NCBI GenBank assembly: GCA_011391125.1
Contig: JAABRE010000006.1
Span: forward strand, 35,658-99,657
Direction: 5' to 3'
DNA: 64,000 nt
Source of the DNA: Synechococcales cyanobacterium S06
Lineage (GTDB): Bacteria > Cyanobacteriota > Cyanobacteriia > Cyanobacteriales > JAABRE01
Positions within the stretch are counted from its first letter, which is position 1. The number at the start of each line of letters is the position of its first letter. The translations under genes were made by a program, and so were the position numbers. The notes under the pieces are model-generated. The model saw only the letters and a program-made list of their open reading frames with translations, searched no databases and was not told the DNA's origin. This document shows, one piece after another, positions 34,611 through 44,203 of this stretch.

Positions 34611-35048
34611 TTAACGTAATATCCTGATAAATTCTAAAGGTAGACCATCACTATCCGCAATAAAGATTACTTCATAAATGCGATCGCCTATTTGTTGTTG
34701 ACCGGGTTTTAATAACACTTTTAAAGGTGAAATTTGCTCAGGATTTTTCGCATTTTCCTGCCTAAATTTTTGCTCTAAATCAGTTAACCAAGTCGATAAA
34801 TTTGGCGTAATTTCTGTTAAGTCAAAGGACAAATGATAATAGCCAACATAATGTTCATCATGAAAGGGATCGGCTGCTGGTTTAGGTTCAGGAATTTGAA
34901 TTAACTCAATTCGCGAACCCAAACCTTCTAACCAACAAGCAAGGGTGTAACCGGTCGTAAATTTTTCTTGTACTGTGAAATCTAATAACTCATAAAAGGC
35001 GATCGCCCGATGGATATTAGCAGTACGAATTGAAACATGGTGCATCAT
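34611..35048 (-). CDS. VOC-superfamily (glyoxalase-like) protein
   Basis: 145 residues, one glyoxalase/bleomycin-resistance-type unit: MHHVSIRTANIHRAIAFYEL with the first metal-site His, IELIQIPE with a Glu, YYHLSFDLTE with the second His, and a final DSDGLPLEFI with a Glu, the usual H-E-H-E set. Its substrate is unknown. It overlaps the upstream gene by 4 nt (ATGA). Confidence 0.85.
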   Translation of the reverse strand: MMHHVSIRTANIHRAIAFYELLDFTVQEKFTTGYTLACWLEGLGSRIELIQIPEPKPAADPFHDEHYVGYYHLSFDLTEITPNLSTWLTDLEQKFRQENAKNPEQISPLKVLLKPGQQQIGDRIYEVIFIADSDGLPLEFIRILR

Positions 35049-35536
35049 TCAAATAAGCGAAAATAAGGATAACGTTGTGGAACTCCGGGTTCAGTTTCAA
35101 AATCAAAATTAATCACTTCCCAACGTTCTTCATCGCTAGATTCAGGGCTAAATTCCACAGGAATATTATATAATTTAAATGATTTAAGATCATTCGTATT
35201 CCTTTCTAAATAACAAGTAATTAAATCTTGATAACGATGGGCAATAATGATTTTCGTGACTTGATTACCGGAACGATAAAGATTATCTAAAGCTTCGTGA
35301 ATTTCAAAACGAATACCATCCGGGTGAATATGTTGGCGATACCACTCATGCTCCCAGCTTCGCCAATGACGACCTGATTGCAAGTGGACTAATTCCTCAG
35401 TTTTGGGGTCGGCTTCAAAAGCGCCATGACGATGACACAAATAACTATCTGTCAAAGTCAAAGCGGCAATTTGTTGACGACAATGGGGACAGGAAATTTC
35501 TGGACCAAATATAGGATATTGAAAACTTTGATTCAT
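35045..35536 (-). CDS. Conserved cyanobacterial protein (TIGR02652-type)
   Basis: 163 residues. The N-terminus carries a zinc-ribbon-like pair set: CPHCRQQIAALTLTDSYLC, then HRHGAFEADPKTEELVHLQS and GRHWRSWEHEWYRQHIHPDG. I recall these words from the cyanobacteria-restricted TIGR02652 family, whose function is not known. It is the first gene of the TIGR02652-VOC-GT2 operon and divergent from the carbonic-anhydrase-like gene. Confidence 0.75.
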   Translation of the reverse strand: MNQSFQYPIFGPEISCPHCRQQIAALTLTDSYLCHRHGAFEADPKTEELVHLQSGRHWRSWEHEWYRQHIHPDGIRFEIHEALDNLYRSGNQVTKIIIAHRYQDLITCYLERNTNDLKSFKLYNIPVEFSPESSDEERWEVINFDFETEPGVPQRYPYFRLFE

Positions 35537-35626
35537 TATCAGTTATTTTAAATTTATTGTCATTATAGCGATTAGCTGTCAGCTTTTTTAGCCGACATGG
35601 CAATTAAATTTATTTAGTAAAATTCT

Positions 35627-36145
35627 GTGAATAATCAATCTTTTTGGCCTCCCGTTGACATTTCCCAGGCTGCTTTTATCGCTCCCAATGCGGTAGTTAT
35701 CGGCCATGTTTCCCTCGGAATCGGAGTCAGTGTCTGGTATGGTGCAGTAGTTCGGGCCGATGTGGAACGCATCGAAATTGGTGCTTATAGCAATATCCAA
35801 GATGGCGCAGTTTTACATGGCGATCCCGGCCAAATCACGGTTTTAGAAGATTATGTCACCGTTGGACATCGCGCCATTATCCATGCCGCACACATTGAAA
35901 AAGGTGCTTTAATCGGCATGGGAGCGGTTATTTTAGACGGAGTCAGGGTTGGTGCAGGAAGCATTATTGGCGCAGGAAGCATTGTCACTAAAGACGTTCC
36001 GGAGCGATCGCTCATGGTCGGTATTCCCGCTCGAAAAGTGCGCTCCGTTTCCCTGGCCGAAGCCGAAGAATTAATCGAACACGCCCGGCGTTATGAAAAA
36101 TTGGCCCAAGTTCATGCGGGTACAGGTACAGAGTTAGGTTTTTGA
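35627..36145 (+). CDS. Gamma-carbonic-anhydrase-like hexapeptide-repeat protein
   Basis: 172 residues of left-handed beta-helix hexapeptide repeats: VVIGHVSLGIGVSVWYGAVV, IGAYSNIQDGAVLHGD, YVTVGHRAIIHAAHIEKG and LIGMGAVILDGVRVGAGS. His residues in LHGD, GHRA and HAAH are in the positions used for zinc in gamma-type carbonic anhydrases. Catalysis cannot be proven, and some relatives bind other ligands. The start is a GTG; no better in-frame start is seen. Confidence 0.87.
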   Translation: MNNQSFWPPVDISQAAFIAPNAVVIGHVSLGIGVSVWYGAVVRADVERIEIGAYSNIQDGAVLHGDPGQITVLEDYVTVGHRAIIHAAHIEKGALIGMGAVILDGVRVGAGSIIGAGSIVTKDVPERSLMVGIPARKVRSVSLAEAEELIEHARRYEKLAQVHAGTGTELGF

Positions 36146-36239
36146 ACAAAAATTTTTCGATCGCAAAATGTACCCATTGCATTACACTACCTAAGATGAG
36201 AATATTTTAAGAAAAGTTAACAAAGAGAGGATTGTAAAT

Positions 36240-36356
36240 ATGGATTGGCGAATTTTAGTGGTTTTAAGCCCCCTGCTTCTCGCGGCTGCTTGGGCTTTAT
36301 TCAATATCGGTGCGGCCGCCATCGGTCAAGTCCAAACTTTATTGAATAAAAAATAA
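36240..36356 (+). CDS. psbY: Photosystem II protein Y
   Basis: 38 residues: [38 protein letters not shown]. This is a single thylakoid membrane helix with the MDWR start and the basic C-terminal tail of cyanobacterial PsbY, a small peripheral subunit next to cytochrome b559. Length is the family norm. A GAGAGG Shine-Dalgarno lies about 10 nt upstream, and a hairpin follows 13 bp after the stop. It is monocistronic, 94 bp after the gamma-CA-like gene. Confidence 0.92.
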   Translation: MDWRILVVLSPLLLAAAWALFNIGAAAIGQVQTLLNKK

Positions 36357-36368
36357 TTTTTGCCCCTG

Positions 36369-36396
36369 GTAGTGATGATTGATTAATTGTCACTAC
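36369..36396 (+). terminator. Terminator hairpin after psbY
   Basis: GTAGTGA (36369-36375) and TCACTAC (36390-36396) pair perfectly around a 14-nt loop, followed by TATTTTGGG. The rest of the 302-bp spacer to folB shows no gene. Confidence 0.6.
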
Positions 36397-36658
36397 TATT
36401 TTGGGTTCTGTTTTTATAATTCTATCTAGCAACTCCTGTCTTTGGTGCAAAGTAGTTATTAAGCAAAATATTAATTTTTATTACAAATACTTGACAAAAG
36501 ACGCGGTTTAGCAGTCAGAGTCTTGATTCTTAACAAATTGAAACCTAAAAAAACTGGGTTTTTGATATGATAGATCTAGGGTTAATAAATAACGGCAAAA
36601 CTTTTTAAGTTTGTCAAAATTTGCCCGAATAACTATTAGTTAGAATAGAGATAAACTT

Positions 36659-37018
36659 ATGGATGCGATCGAAATTACAGGAATACGTTGTTATGGTTAT
36701 ACAGGATTTTTGCCCGAAGAACGAGTTTTAGGACAATGGTTTGAAGTGAGTTTAACACTATGGTTAGATTTAACAAAAGCAGGGAAAAGTGACGCTTTAG
36801 AAGATACTTTCGATTATAGACAAGCAATTTCCCTAGTTAAACATTTAGTTAAAACAGCAAAATTTGCTTTAGTAGAAAAATTAGCAAATGTAATAGCTGA
36901 AGATCTTTTAAAATTAAACAGTCTGGCAAAAGTAAGAGTACAATTAGTAAAAGTCTCACCACCCATCGCCGATTTTGGTGGCACAATAAAGATCGATATT
37001 ACCAGAAGCCAGTCATAA
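36659..37018 (+). CDS. folB: Dihydroneopterin aldolase
   Basis: 119 residues, the usual FolB size. FolB converts dihydroneopterin to 6-hydroxymethyl-dihydropterin and glycolaldehyde in folate synthesis. Visible marks are the start MDAIEITGIRCYGYTGFLPE with a catalytic-site Glu, FEVSLTLWLDLTKAGKSDAL, TFDYRQAISLV and the conserved end VSPPIADFGGTIKIDI. It stands alone. Confidence 0.9.
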   Translation: MDAIEITGIRCYGYTGFLPEERVLGQWFEVSLTLWLDLTKAGKSDALEDTFDYRQAISLVKHLVKTAKFALVEKLANVIAEDLLKLNSLAKVRVQLVKVSPPIADFGGTIKIDITRSQS

Positions 37019-37073
37019 ATCCAAGGCGCGCCCATCATGAAAAGGTTAATTATTAGACTTCTTGCACCAAGTC

Positions 37074-37107
37074 AGGTAATAGGTAATAGGTAATAGGTAA
37101 TAGGTAA
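37074..37107. repeat. 7-bp tandem repeat (aggtaat x 4.9)
   Basis: Four full and one partial perfect copy of AGGTAAT in the gene-poor stretch 37019-37416. Downstream in the same stretch, an 11-residue frame MTPQLSVNLLR (37249-37284) has an excellent Shine-Dalgarno AGGGAGGA (37233-37240), and TTAGCTT/AAGCTAA arms (37201-37220) precede it. Confidence 0.9.
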
Positions 37108-37416
37108 AGAAATTGACGCTTTCTGTCGGAAAATTGATTTTATTCTTAGTTTCGCAAGAGGTCTATTGATAAGAATTGTTACCAATTGTTAAAGAAATAA
37201 TTAGCTTAAACAAAAGCTAAATCAAGTTAATCAGGGAGGAACAACTAAATGACACCTCAATTATCAGTAAACTTACTTAGATAAACCCGATCAAATTAAT
37301 ATTTTGTAACAATTTAGCTTAACTTTTCGGGCAAAAATATGGCAAATTAGAAATATAAGGCTTTAAATAGAATAAGTCGAAAAATAATTTATTTAGGGTT
37401 GCAAAAAATCAAAAAT

Positions 37417-37590
37417 ATGAACTTAAGAATTAGGCAAGTAACACAACCAGTTTGGGAATACGTAAACCAACCCATTTTTGACCGTCAATCAGTGTGGAAA
37501 CCGGGTCAATTTTGGTACGTGTATAAAATAAATCTGTTAGAACGTTGTTGGCAAAAAGAAAGTACATCCCAAAGCCATTTTTCCCAGTGA
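37417..37590 (+). CDS. Small protein of unknown function
   Basis: 57 residues from ATG at 37417 (an in-frame TTG at 37399 would add six): MNLRIRQVTQPVWEYVNQPI, FDRQSVWKPGQFWYVYKINL and a polar tail. It is rich in Trp and Tyr with no membrane segment. I do not recognise a family. It precedes the SUI1 gene by 85 bp in the same direction. Confidence 0.5.
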   Translation: MNLRIRQVTQPVWEYVNQPIFDRQSVWKPGQFWYVYKINLLERCWQKESTSQSHFSQ

Positions 37591-37675
37591 AGTACCGTTA
37601 ACCATTGACAATTATCAATTATGTTTATTTTTATGTATTAATTTATTATTATTTTCAAACGGGATTGCTCAGATC

Positions 37676-38005
37676 ATGAAAAAAAATCAATTCATCTATC
37701 AAGAATTTGGAACTAATAGTAATGAAGAAACTTTTGAAAGGGGAAAACCAGTCTTACCTCCACCTCAACAAAATGTGAGGGTACAAACTTCAAAAAGTGG
37801 TAGAAAAGGTAAAATTGTCACGATAATTAATGGTTTTCAAACCAGTGAAGCTATTTTAAACCAATTATTAAAAGATTTAAAAGCTAAGTGTGGTACTGGA
37901 GGAACAATTAAAGATGAAACGATGGAAATTCAAGGAGATCATAAACAAAAAATCCTAGAAATTTTACTTAAACTAGGATATAAAGCGAAAATTAGTGGTG
38001 GTTAA
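37676..38005 (+). CDS. SUI1/eIF1-like translation factor (YciH type)
   Basis: 109 residues. The C-terminal SUI1 domain shows SGRKGKIVTIINGF (about 42-55), LLKDLKAKCGTGGTIKDETM (about 67-86), then EIQGDHKQKILEILLKLGYK, which is the complete family core. The N-terminal 40 residues are polar. Bacterial YciH-type proteins affect start-site fidelity; their exact role is uncertain. Confidence 0.9.
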   Translation: MKKNQFIYQEFGTNSNEETFERGKPVLPPPQQNVRVQTSKSGRKGKIVTIINGFQTSEAILNQLLKDLKAKCGTGGTIKDETMEIQGDHKQKILEILLKLGYKAKISGG

Positions 38006-38043
38006 TTATTAATTATTAATAGTTAATGATTATCAACTATCAA

Positions 38044-39303
38044 CTATTTTTTGACTTGTTGAGTCAGCACTTCTAAGGCTTTGGCAAATTGGGGATCTTT
38101 GGGAGTACCCACTAAAGTGCGATCGCCCTGTAAATCCTTGCGTTGTTGTTCGGATAATTCATAGACAATATCAGGATCAATACCATGTTTATGAATATCT
38201 CGGCCATTGGGAGTGAGATATTTGGCAATGGTAACGGCCAAACCTGAACCATCCCCCAACGGTCGCACAGATTGAACTAAACCCTTACCAAAAGTCCGAG
38301 TACCAATGATCGTAGCGCGTTTATGGTCTTGAAGCGCTCCCGAGAGAATTTCACTCGCACTAGCAGAACCTCCGTCAACCAAAACAACTAAAGGTTTATC
38401 CGTCAAAGCGCTCGCATTCGCCTTTTGTTCCTCCATGGTCCCCACCCGATTGACGGTGGAAACAATGATGCCATCATCAATCCACATTCTAGCGATGTCC
38501 ACACTAGCATAAAGTAAGCCCCCCGGATTAGAACGTAAATCAAGGATATAACCCTTAACCTGTTCTTTTTCCTCATTTTGCATCGCTTGTCTCATTTCTT
38601 GGGCTGCTTGAGCGCTAAACTGAGTTAAACGGATATAACCAATTTTACCCAGGGAGCTATTTTCCACTCTCGCTTTGACGGGGTGAAGTTCAATGGTTGC
38701 TCTCGTCACCGTATAGTTAAATTGCTTGCCATTTCTTTCAACGGTCAAGCTAACTGTCGTACCTGGTTTTCCGCGAATCATTTTAACTGCGTCATTCACG
38801 TCCATTCCCTTGGTATCTTTGCCATCAATTTTCGTGATAATATCCTTCGACAAAAGACCAGCATTAAAAGCAGGGGTATCTTCAATGGGAGCCACAATAA
38901 TCAGGCGATCGGTTTTTTCATCCTTCGTAATTTGAATACCAACCCCGGTTAATTCCCCAGAAGTGTCAATTTGCATATTGTTAAATTCTTCGGGATCCAT
39001 AAAACGAGTGTAGGGATCTTCTAGTTTTTGGAGCATTTCGCGAATGGCTTTGTAAGCTTCTTCCTTATCCTTGTAGTTGCGATCTAAATAATCACTGCGA
39101 ACCTTTCGCCAATCTACTTGATTAAAAGTAGCATCAACATATTGACGATTAATAATTTGCCAAACTTCATCAATTAATTCCTTTGGACTATCACGAAAAA
39201 AGGCTTGACTGCGCGAAAAATGAAGGCCTGCTCCTGTGATGGTGGCCGCTGACAGTAAAGTGGCGGTAGCTCCCATAATTAGGCCTCGTTTTGTAATTAC
39301 CAT
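38044..39303 (-). CDS. Carboxyl-terminal processing protease (S41, CtpB/CtpC type)
   Basis: 419 residues. The N-terminus (GLIMGATATLLSAATITGAG) is a signal or anchor segment, so it acts in the lumen or periplasm. A PDZ domain follows (GELTGVGIQITKDEKTDRLI to about 200). The protease has GGSASASEILSGALQD with the nucleophilic Ser (about 312) and TFGKGLVQS with the catalytic Lys (about 337). It is closer to the CtpB/CtpC group than to the D1-maturing CtpA, which differs around the PDZ domain and has a distinct start. Confidence 0.9.
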   Translation of the reverse strand: MVITKRGLIMGATATLLSAATITGAGLHFSRSQAFFRDSPKELIDEVWQIINRQYVDATFNQVDWRKVRSDYLDRNYKDKEEAYKAIREMLQKLEDPYTRFMDPEEFNNMQIDTSGELTGVGIQITKDEKTDRLIIVAPIEDTPAFNAGLLSKDIITKIDGKDTKGMDVNDAVKMIRGKPGTTVSLTVERNGKQFNYTVTRATIELHPVKARVENSSLGKIGYIRLTQFSAQAAQEMRQAMQNEEKEQVKGYILDLRSNPGGLLYASVDIARMWIDDGIIVSTVNRVGTMEEQKANASALTDKPLVVLVDGGSASASEILSGALQDHKRATIIGTRTFGKGLVQSVRPLGDGSGLAVTIAKYLTPNGRDIHKHGIDPDIVYELSEQQRKDLQGDRTLVGTPKDPQFAKALEVLTQQVKK

Positions 39304-39525
39304 AAGCTTTTTTAATGTAAATAATGTATATATGGGGAATATGTCTGATTCTCCTATTGTTACTTTAGCATAGCAAACTATGCTTCGGAATCATAAAACA
39401 TGATTATAGTTACTAACAGTTAGCTGAGAGCTGATTAATAGTTGATTGCTGATTGTAATAGCTAAAATCAGAAATTAATTGTGAATTATAGTAATTTCAA
39501 TTAAGATTAGAACAGTAGAAAAATA

Positions 39526-39577
39526 GGTTCGTTGTTGCGCTTTAGCGCTTTTTAGGACTAAAGTCCAACAACGAACT
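39526..39577. repeat. REP-like palindrome (complete copy)
   Basis: Outer arms TTCGTTGTTG (39528-39537) and CAACAACGAA (39566-39575) are perfect. Inside are two smaller palindromes, GCGCTTTAGCGC and GGACTAAAGTCC. It sits in the 353-bp spacer between the divergent ctp and ftsQ genes, which otherwise shows no gene. Confidence 0.85.
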
Positions 39578-39656
39578 AAAAACTTTTGTTTAATTTTTAT
39601 TTGGAATTACTATATAAAGTAACAGATATATTAAGTTTACTAGAGCTAATTTATCT

Positions 39657-40475
39657 ATGGCAAAAAGTAGAACAAGAACAAATAATCCGGTCAATCCAAG
39701 ACAAACCCAATTAAAAAATCAGAGAACCTCAAAAACCAGGGGAACTTTGTGGCGATCGCTGATTGCCATTATAATCTTAGGTGGTTTAGGTTGGGTCTTA
39801 ATGAGACCGAAGTGGATTATTCGAGAAAGTAGTCAAATTGACATCGAAGGTAATCAAATTTTATCCCAAGATGCCGTGAGAAACATGATTGACCTGTCCT
39901 ATCCCCAATCTATTTTTCAATTACCGATACCTGAGTTAGATCAACAATTAGAAAATTTACCTCCCTTGCAGTCAGTCAGGGTAACACGTCAACTTTTACC
40001 ACCGAAATTAAAAGTCAGGATAACCGAAAGAATTCCCGTGGCGATCGCCTTAGATGGTTCATCACCTCAAGATGCGGTTGGTTTTCTGGATCAAGAAGGA
40101 ATCCTGTTACCAGAAAAATTTTATAGTAGTGTGAAAGAAGAATTTAAGTTACCGAAATTAAGGGTAATTGGTTTTAAGGAGGAAAATCGTTGGTCTTGGT
40201 CACAATTATATGAATTAATTAATCAAGCAAAAATTAAGGTGGAACAAATTGATGGACGAGATAGTAATAACCTAATTTTAACGACGCAATTGGGAGAAGT
40301 CTATTTAGGAGCAGATCCGAATCTTTTATTAGAACAATTAAAAGTATTAGAAGAAATGGTGGTTTTACCCTCTAAGGTTAAAATTCAGTCCATTGATTAT
40401 ATAGATTTAAGCAATCCGAGTAATCCCTTAATTCAAGTTTTTGAGGTCAAACAAAAACAAACTAAACACAAATAA
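39657..40475 (+). CDS. ftsQ: Cell-division protein FtsQ
   Basis: 272 residues. A basic cytoplasmic start is followed by one membrane helix (about 31-48, SLIAIIILGGLGWVLM), a POTRA domain (QIDIEGNQILSQDAVRNMID and onward, about 58-125, with RITERIPVAIALDG at its end) and the beta domain. It links FtsZ-ring formation to septal wall synthesis. ftsZ follows 145 bp downstream, the conserved order. Confidence 0.9.
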   Translation: MAKSRTRTNNPVNPRQTQLKNQRTSKTRGTLWRSLIAIIILGGLGWVLMRPKWIIRESSQIDIEGNQILSQDAVRNMIDLSYPQSIFQLPIPELDQQLENLPPLQSVRVTRQLLPPKLKVRITERIPVAIALDGSSPQDAVGFLDQEGILLPEKFYSSVKEEFKLPKLRVIGFKEENRWSWSQLYELINQAKIKVEQIDGRDSNNLILTTQLGEVYLGADPNLLLEQLKVLEEMVVLPSKVKIQSIDYIDLSNPSNPLIQVFEVKQKQTKHK

Positions 40476-40620
40476 TTACCAAAATCGGATTTGGTCATCG
40501 GGCCTTTATATCAGATATCCTCAAAATGATGAGTGAGGTAGTTAAGCACAAAACAATTAGTTAGTACATAATTAACATTGTTCACACACAAAATTATGTA
40601 TTGAATTTGGCTAAGATATT

Positions 40621-41907
40621 ATGACCATTGATAATAGACTAGAACTAATTAGTAAAATATCACAAATCCAAGAATATTCTAACTTATCAGAACCCGTGGC
40701 AAATAATAATTTCAGTAATTCCAGTATTCCCTTTTATTTAGCTCAAGATGTGAGAAACATCCCCAAAGAGCAAAATAAGGGTAGTAACATCATTCCCAGT
40801 AACATAGCTCAAATTAAGGTCATTGGCGTGGGTGGTGGTGGTTGTAACGCCGTCAACCGCATGATTGAAATTGGCATTAGTGGCGTTGAATTTTGGGCGA
40901 TTAATACCGATGCTCAAGCACTGTCCCATGCAGGAGCAATGAATCGCCTACAATTAGGGCAAAAATTAACTCGGGGACTTGGTGCAGGAGGCAATCCCGC
41001 CATCGGGCAAAAAGCCGCCGAAGAATCAAGGGACGAAATTGCCCAAGCTTTAGAAGATACGGATTTAGTCTTTATTACCGCCGGTATGGGGGGGGGTACA
41101 GGTACAGGTGCAGCGCCCATCGTAGCCGAAATCGCTAAGGAAATGGGCTGTTTAACCGTCGGGGTAGTGACAAAACCTTTCACCTTTGAAGGTAGAAAAC
41201 GCACCCTACAAGCTCAAGATGGCATTGCTGGACTACAAAGTCGAGTTGATACTTTAATCGTAATACCAAATAACAAATTAATTCAAGTAATTTCCCCCGA
41301 AACTCCCTTACAGGAAGCTTTCCGGGTTGCTGACGACATTCTCAGACAAGGTGTGCAGGGGATTTCCGATATTATCACCTTACCAGGTTTAGTAAATGTG
41401 GATTTTGCTGACGTAAGAGCCGTCATGGCCGACGCAGGATCAGCATTAATGGGGATTGGGATTGGTTCGGGTAAATCAAGAGCTTCCGATGCAGCCGTAG
41501 CGGCTATTTCCTCACCTTTACTGGAATCTTCCATTGAAGGTGCTAGGGGCGTAGTTTTAAATATTACCGGTGGTAGGGATTTGACCCTTCATGAAGTGAA
41601 TACCGCAGCCGAAACCATTTTTAATGTGGTTGATCCCGATGCCAATATTATCTTCGGGGCGGTTATTGATGAAAAAATACAGGGTGAATTATTAATTACC
41701 GTAATTGCCACTGGTTTTAATGAAAATGTCGGCGAAGTAGTGGAAAAAACTAGGTCGATTTTCCCCCAAACACCACCTCAACGGACAACTACGCCAACCC
41801 CACCCCCACCGATTCAACCACAAATTAGGCAACCTGAACCTCCTCCAGCTAAGGGTTTAGATATACCCGACTTTTTACAACGTCGTCGCAACCCCCCAAG
41901 AAGATAA
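40621..41907 (+). CDS. ftsZ: Cell-division GTPase FtsZ
   Basis: 428 residues. The tubulin-like core starts at [19 protein letters not shown] (about 64). The signature [19 protein letters not shown] (about 157-175) and the T7 loop [15 protein letters not shown] supply GTP binding and hydrolysis. A 60-residue N-terminal extension is typical of cyanobacteria. The tail is Pro-rich and ends [12 protein letters not shown], the conserved partner-binding peptide. An AT-rich spacer with heptamer repeats follows. Confidence 0.97.
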   Translation: MTIDNRLELISKISQIQEYSNLSEPVANNNFSNSSIPFYLAQDVRNIPKEQNKGSNIIPSNIAQIKVIGVGGGGCNAVNRMIEIGISGVEFWAINTDAQALSHAGAMNRLQLGQKLTRGLGAGGNPAIGQKAAEESRDEIAQALEDTDLVFITAGMGGGTGTGAAPIVAEIAKEMGCLTVGVVTKPFTFEGRKRTLQAQDGIAGLQSRVDTLIVIPNNKLIQVISPETPLQEAFRVADDILRQGVQGISDIITLPGLVNVDFADVRAVMADAGSALMGIGIGSGKSRASDAAVAAISSPLLESSIEGARGVVLNITGGRDLTLHEVNTAAETIFNVVDPDANIIFGAVIDEKIQGELLITVIATGFNENVGEVVEKTRSIFPQTPPQRTTTPTPPPPIQPQIRQPEPPPAKGLDIPDFLQRRRNPPRR

Positions 41908-41910
41908 TTA

Positions 41911-41974
41911 ATAGTTGACAGTTAATAGTTGATAGTTGATAGTTGACAGTTGATAGTTGATAGTTGATAGTTAT
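41911..41974. repeat. 7-bp tandem repeat (agttgat type)
   Basis: About nine imperfect AGTTGAT/AGTTGAC units immediately after the ftsZ stop codon, in the 211-bp spacer. Shorter stretches of the same kind occur after 42680. Confidence 0.85.
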
Positions 41975-42118
41975 TAATTATTAACTAATCACTGTTAATT
42001 GTTAAGAATTTAACGGCGATTGCTCTGAAAATTAAACGACTATATTTAACCTTAATTTAAGTCTGTTTATGGTTAAATATTAGCAACAAAAATTAATGAA
42101 AAATATTAGATACTTAAC

Positions 42119-42679
42119 ATGACTTATAATGGTAGTTTTAACTTAGTTTTGGCAAAATCTAATCATCAAGAATCGAATAATTCTAATTACAATCCCTCTG
42201 TCCCGATCGCCGTTTATCGTCAACTAGCAGAAGAGTTAAATGCAACTCAAACTAGCTTAAAATATACGGAACAAAAAAACGAGCAATTAACTCAAGAAAA
42301 TCAAGAATTAAGACAAGAATTAGCCCATTTAATTAAACAAAGTGAACAATTAAAACAGCTAGTTTCTAACTTTGAATTTACCGTGAATATTACCGATTTT
42401 GAATCACCAGTAACAGAAGAAAAAGCACAAATAAAGCAATTTAGGGAAGAAACCAAAGCACAAAACCCCAAAAAACCGGCCAAAAAACCGAAAACAAAGG
42501 TAAATCAGGCAAAAATGGTGGCGGAAATGCAGCCCCAAAAGTCCCATAAACTCTCGGTTTCAGACCCCGGAGAAACCAATGGTCTCTTTTTGGCGATCGC
42601 CATTATCTTCATTCTCTTAACCACCTTTGGTGCAGGATTAATAGTAATTAAAACATACTTAGGCAATAATAACCGTTAA
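42119..42679 (+). CDS. Coiled-coil protein with C-terminal membrane anchor
   Basis: 186 residues. Residues about 35-85 are a coiled coil (YRQLAEELNATQTSLKYTEQ, then QENQELRQELAHLIKQSEQL). A Lys/Pro-rich linker follows (KPAKKPKTKVNQ), and residues about 157-178 are a membrane helix (GLFLAIAIIFILLTTFGAGL). Its position after ftsZ suggests a division or envelope role, but nothing confirms it. Confidence 0.65.
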   Translation: MTYNGSFNLVLAKSNHQESNNSNYNPSVPIAVYRQLAEELNATQTSLKYTEQKNEQLTQENQELRQELAHLIKQSEQLKQLVSNFEFTVNITDFESPVTEEKAQIKQFREETKAQNPKKPAKKPKTKVNQAKMVAEMQPQKSHKLSVSDPGETNGLFLAIAIIFILLTTFGAGLIVIKTYLGNNNR

Positions 42680-42911
42680 ATTAGTTGATAGTTAAGAGTT
42701 GACAATTGATAGTAGTTAACTCTGATTGATTAACTAAGATTTTATTTTTGCTGATTCTTAATTGTCAAGTATCTATTATCAATTGTATAATCAGCTTGTT
42801 CATAGTAAATAAAATCTAGTCCCATAAAAATAACCGTCAAAAAAAGATACTTATCAATGATAAATTGTATAATCCTGTTAATTTTGTAAATCAAGGTAAT
42901 CCTGATAAAAA

Positions 42912-44201
42912 ATGGGTATAATTCAAGCGATTAGAGGAACTAGAGACTTATTACCAGAAGACATTGTTTACTGGCAAAAAGTTGAGTCAGTCACAAGAAA
43001 ATTACTGACTCAAGCAGCATATCAAGAAATTAGGACTCCCATTTTTGAGGGGACTGACCTCTTTGAACGAGGCATTGGGGAAAATACCGATGTAGTTGGT
43101 AAGGAAATGTACACTTTCCTTGACCGGGGCGATCGCTCGTTGACTTTACGGCCAGAAGGTACAGCTGGGGTGGTTCGGTCATATATTGAACATAAGCTAC
43201 ATGGTCAAGGCGGTGTTCAACGTCTGTGGTACACTGGGCCGATGTTTCGTTATGAACGGCCTCAAGCTGGACGACAAAGGCAATTTCACCAAATCGGGGT
43301 TGAGTTGCTCGGTAGTGCCTCAGCAAGAGCGGATGTGGAAGTCATTGCCTTGGCTAACGATTTATTGGGCAATTTAGGCTTAAAAAATCTGACTTTGTCG
43401 CTCAATTCCGTGGGCAATGGGGAAGATCGCCAAAATTATCGGGAGGCTTTAGTCAATTATTTAAGTCCCTATCAACAGGAATTGGACAAGGATTCCCAAG
43501 AAAGGTTACAACGCAATCCTTTACGGATTTTAGATAGTAAGGATCAACGCACTCAGGAAATTGCCCAAAATGCACCGCAAATTTGGCAATATTTGGGCGA
43601 AAATTCCCGTAAACATTTTGACACGGTACAACAATTATTGACGGAGTTAGGGATTGCATACCAACTGAATCACTGTCTAGTCAGGGGTTTGGACTATTAT
43701 AGTCATACTGCCTTTGAAATTCAATCTAGTGACTTGGGGGCTCAAGCTACGGTTTGTGGTGGGGGACGCTATGATGGTTTAGTCTCTCAATTGGGTGGTC
43801 CAGAAACGCCGGCCGTTGGCTGGGCGATCGGCATGGAACGGTTAATTTTATTATTACAGCAAATACAGCCAAAACCCTTACCAGAACTGGATTTTTATCT
43901 AGTTTCCCGGGGGGAAAAAGCGGAATCTCAGGCTTTGATTTTGGCGCACAAATTGCGCAAGTTGGATTTTAGTGTAGAGTTAGATTTGAGTGGAAGTGCC
44001 TTTAATAAACAGTTTAAACGAGCAGATCGCTCTGGAGCGGCTATTTGTCTCGTCTTAGGAGATGAAGAAGCACACAAGCAAACTGTTAATTTAAAATGGA
44101 TGGGTACAAAAGAACAACAGGCGATCGCCCAAACTGAATTACTCGGTATGGTTGAGCAACTGCGGCAGCAAATTGAGGCACAAAAAAATCCTGTAATATA
44201 A
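42912..44201 (+). CDS. hisS: Histidine-tRNA ligase
   Basis: 429 residues, the standard size. Class-II motifs: motif 1 [20 protein letters not shown] region, motif 2 [19 protein letters not shown] with [20 protein letters not shown], the histidine-specific [15 protein letters not shown], and motif 3 [15 protein letters not shown]. The C-terminal anticodon-binding domain is [20 protein letters not shown] onward. It starts with ATG at 42912; the next gene begins 2 bp after its stop. Confidence 0.96.
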   Translation: MGIIQAIRGTRDLLPEDIVYWQKVESVTRKLLTQAAYQEIRTPIFEGTDLFERGIGENTDVVGKEMYTFLDRGDRSLTLRPEGTAGVVRSYIEHKLHGQGGVQRLWYTGPMFRYERPQAGRQRQFHQIGVELLGSASARADVEVIALANDLLGNLGLKNLTLSLNSVGNGEDRQNYREALVNYLSPYQQELDKDSQERLQRNPLRILDSKDQRTQEIAQNAPQIWQYLGENSRKHFDTVQQLLTELGIAYQLNHCLVRGLDYYSHTAFEIQSSDLGAQATVCGGGRYDGLVSQLGGPETPAVGWAIGMERLILLLQQIQPKPLPELDFYLVSRGEKAESQALILAHKLRKLDFSVELDLSGSAFNKQFKRADRSGAAICLVLGDEEAHKQTVNLKWMGTKEQQAIAQTELLGMVEQLRQQIEAQKNPVI

Positions 44202-44203
44202 CA

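Noticed and set aside
38044..39303. D1-maturing CtpA
   Set aside because: The PDZ and N-terminal sequence fit CtpB/CtpC-type proteases better; only the general S41 call is safe.
41911..41974. CRISPR-like array from regularly repeated words after ftsZ
   Set aside because: The unit is 7 bp with no spacers; it is a heptanucleotide tandem repeat, as at 33459, 37074 and 57879.
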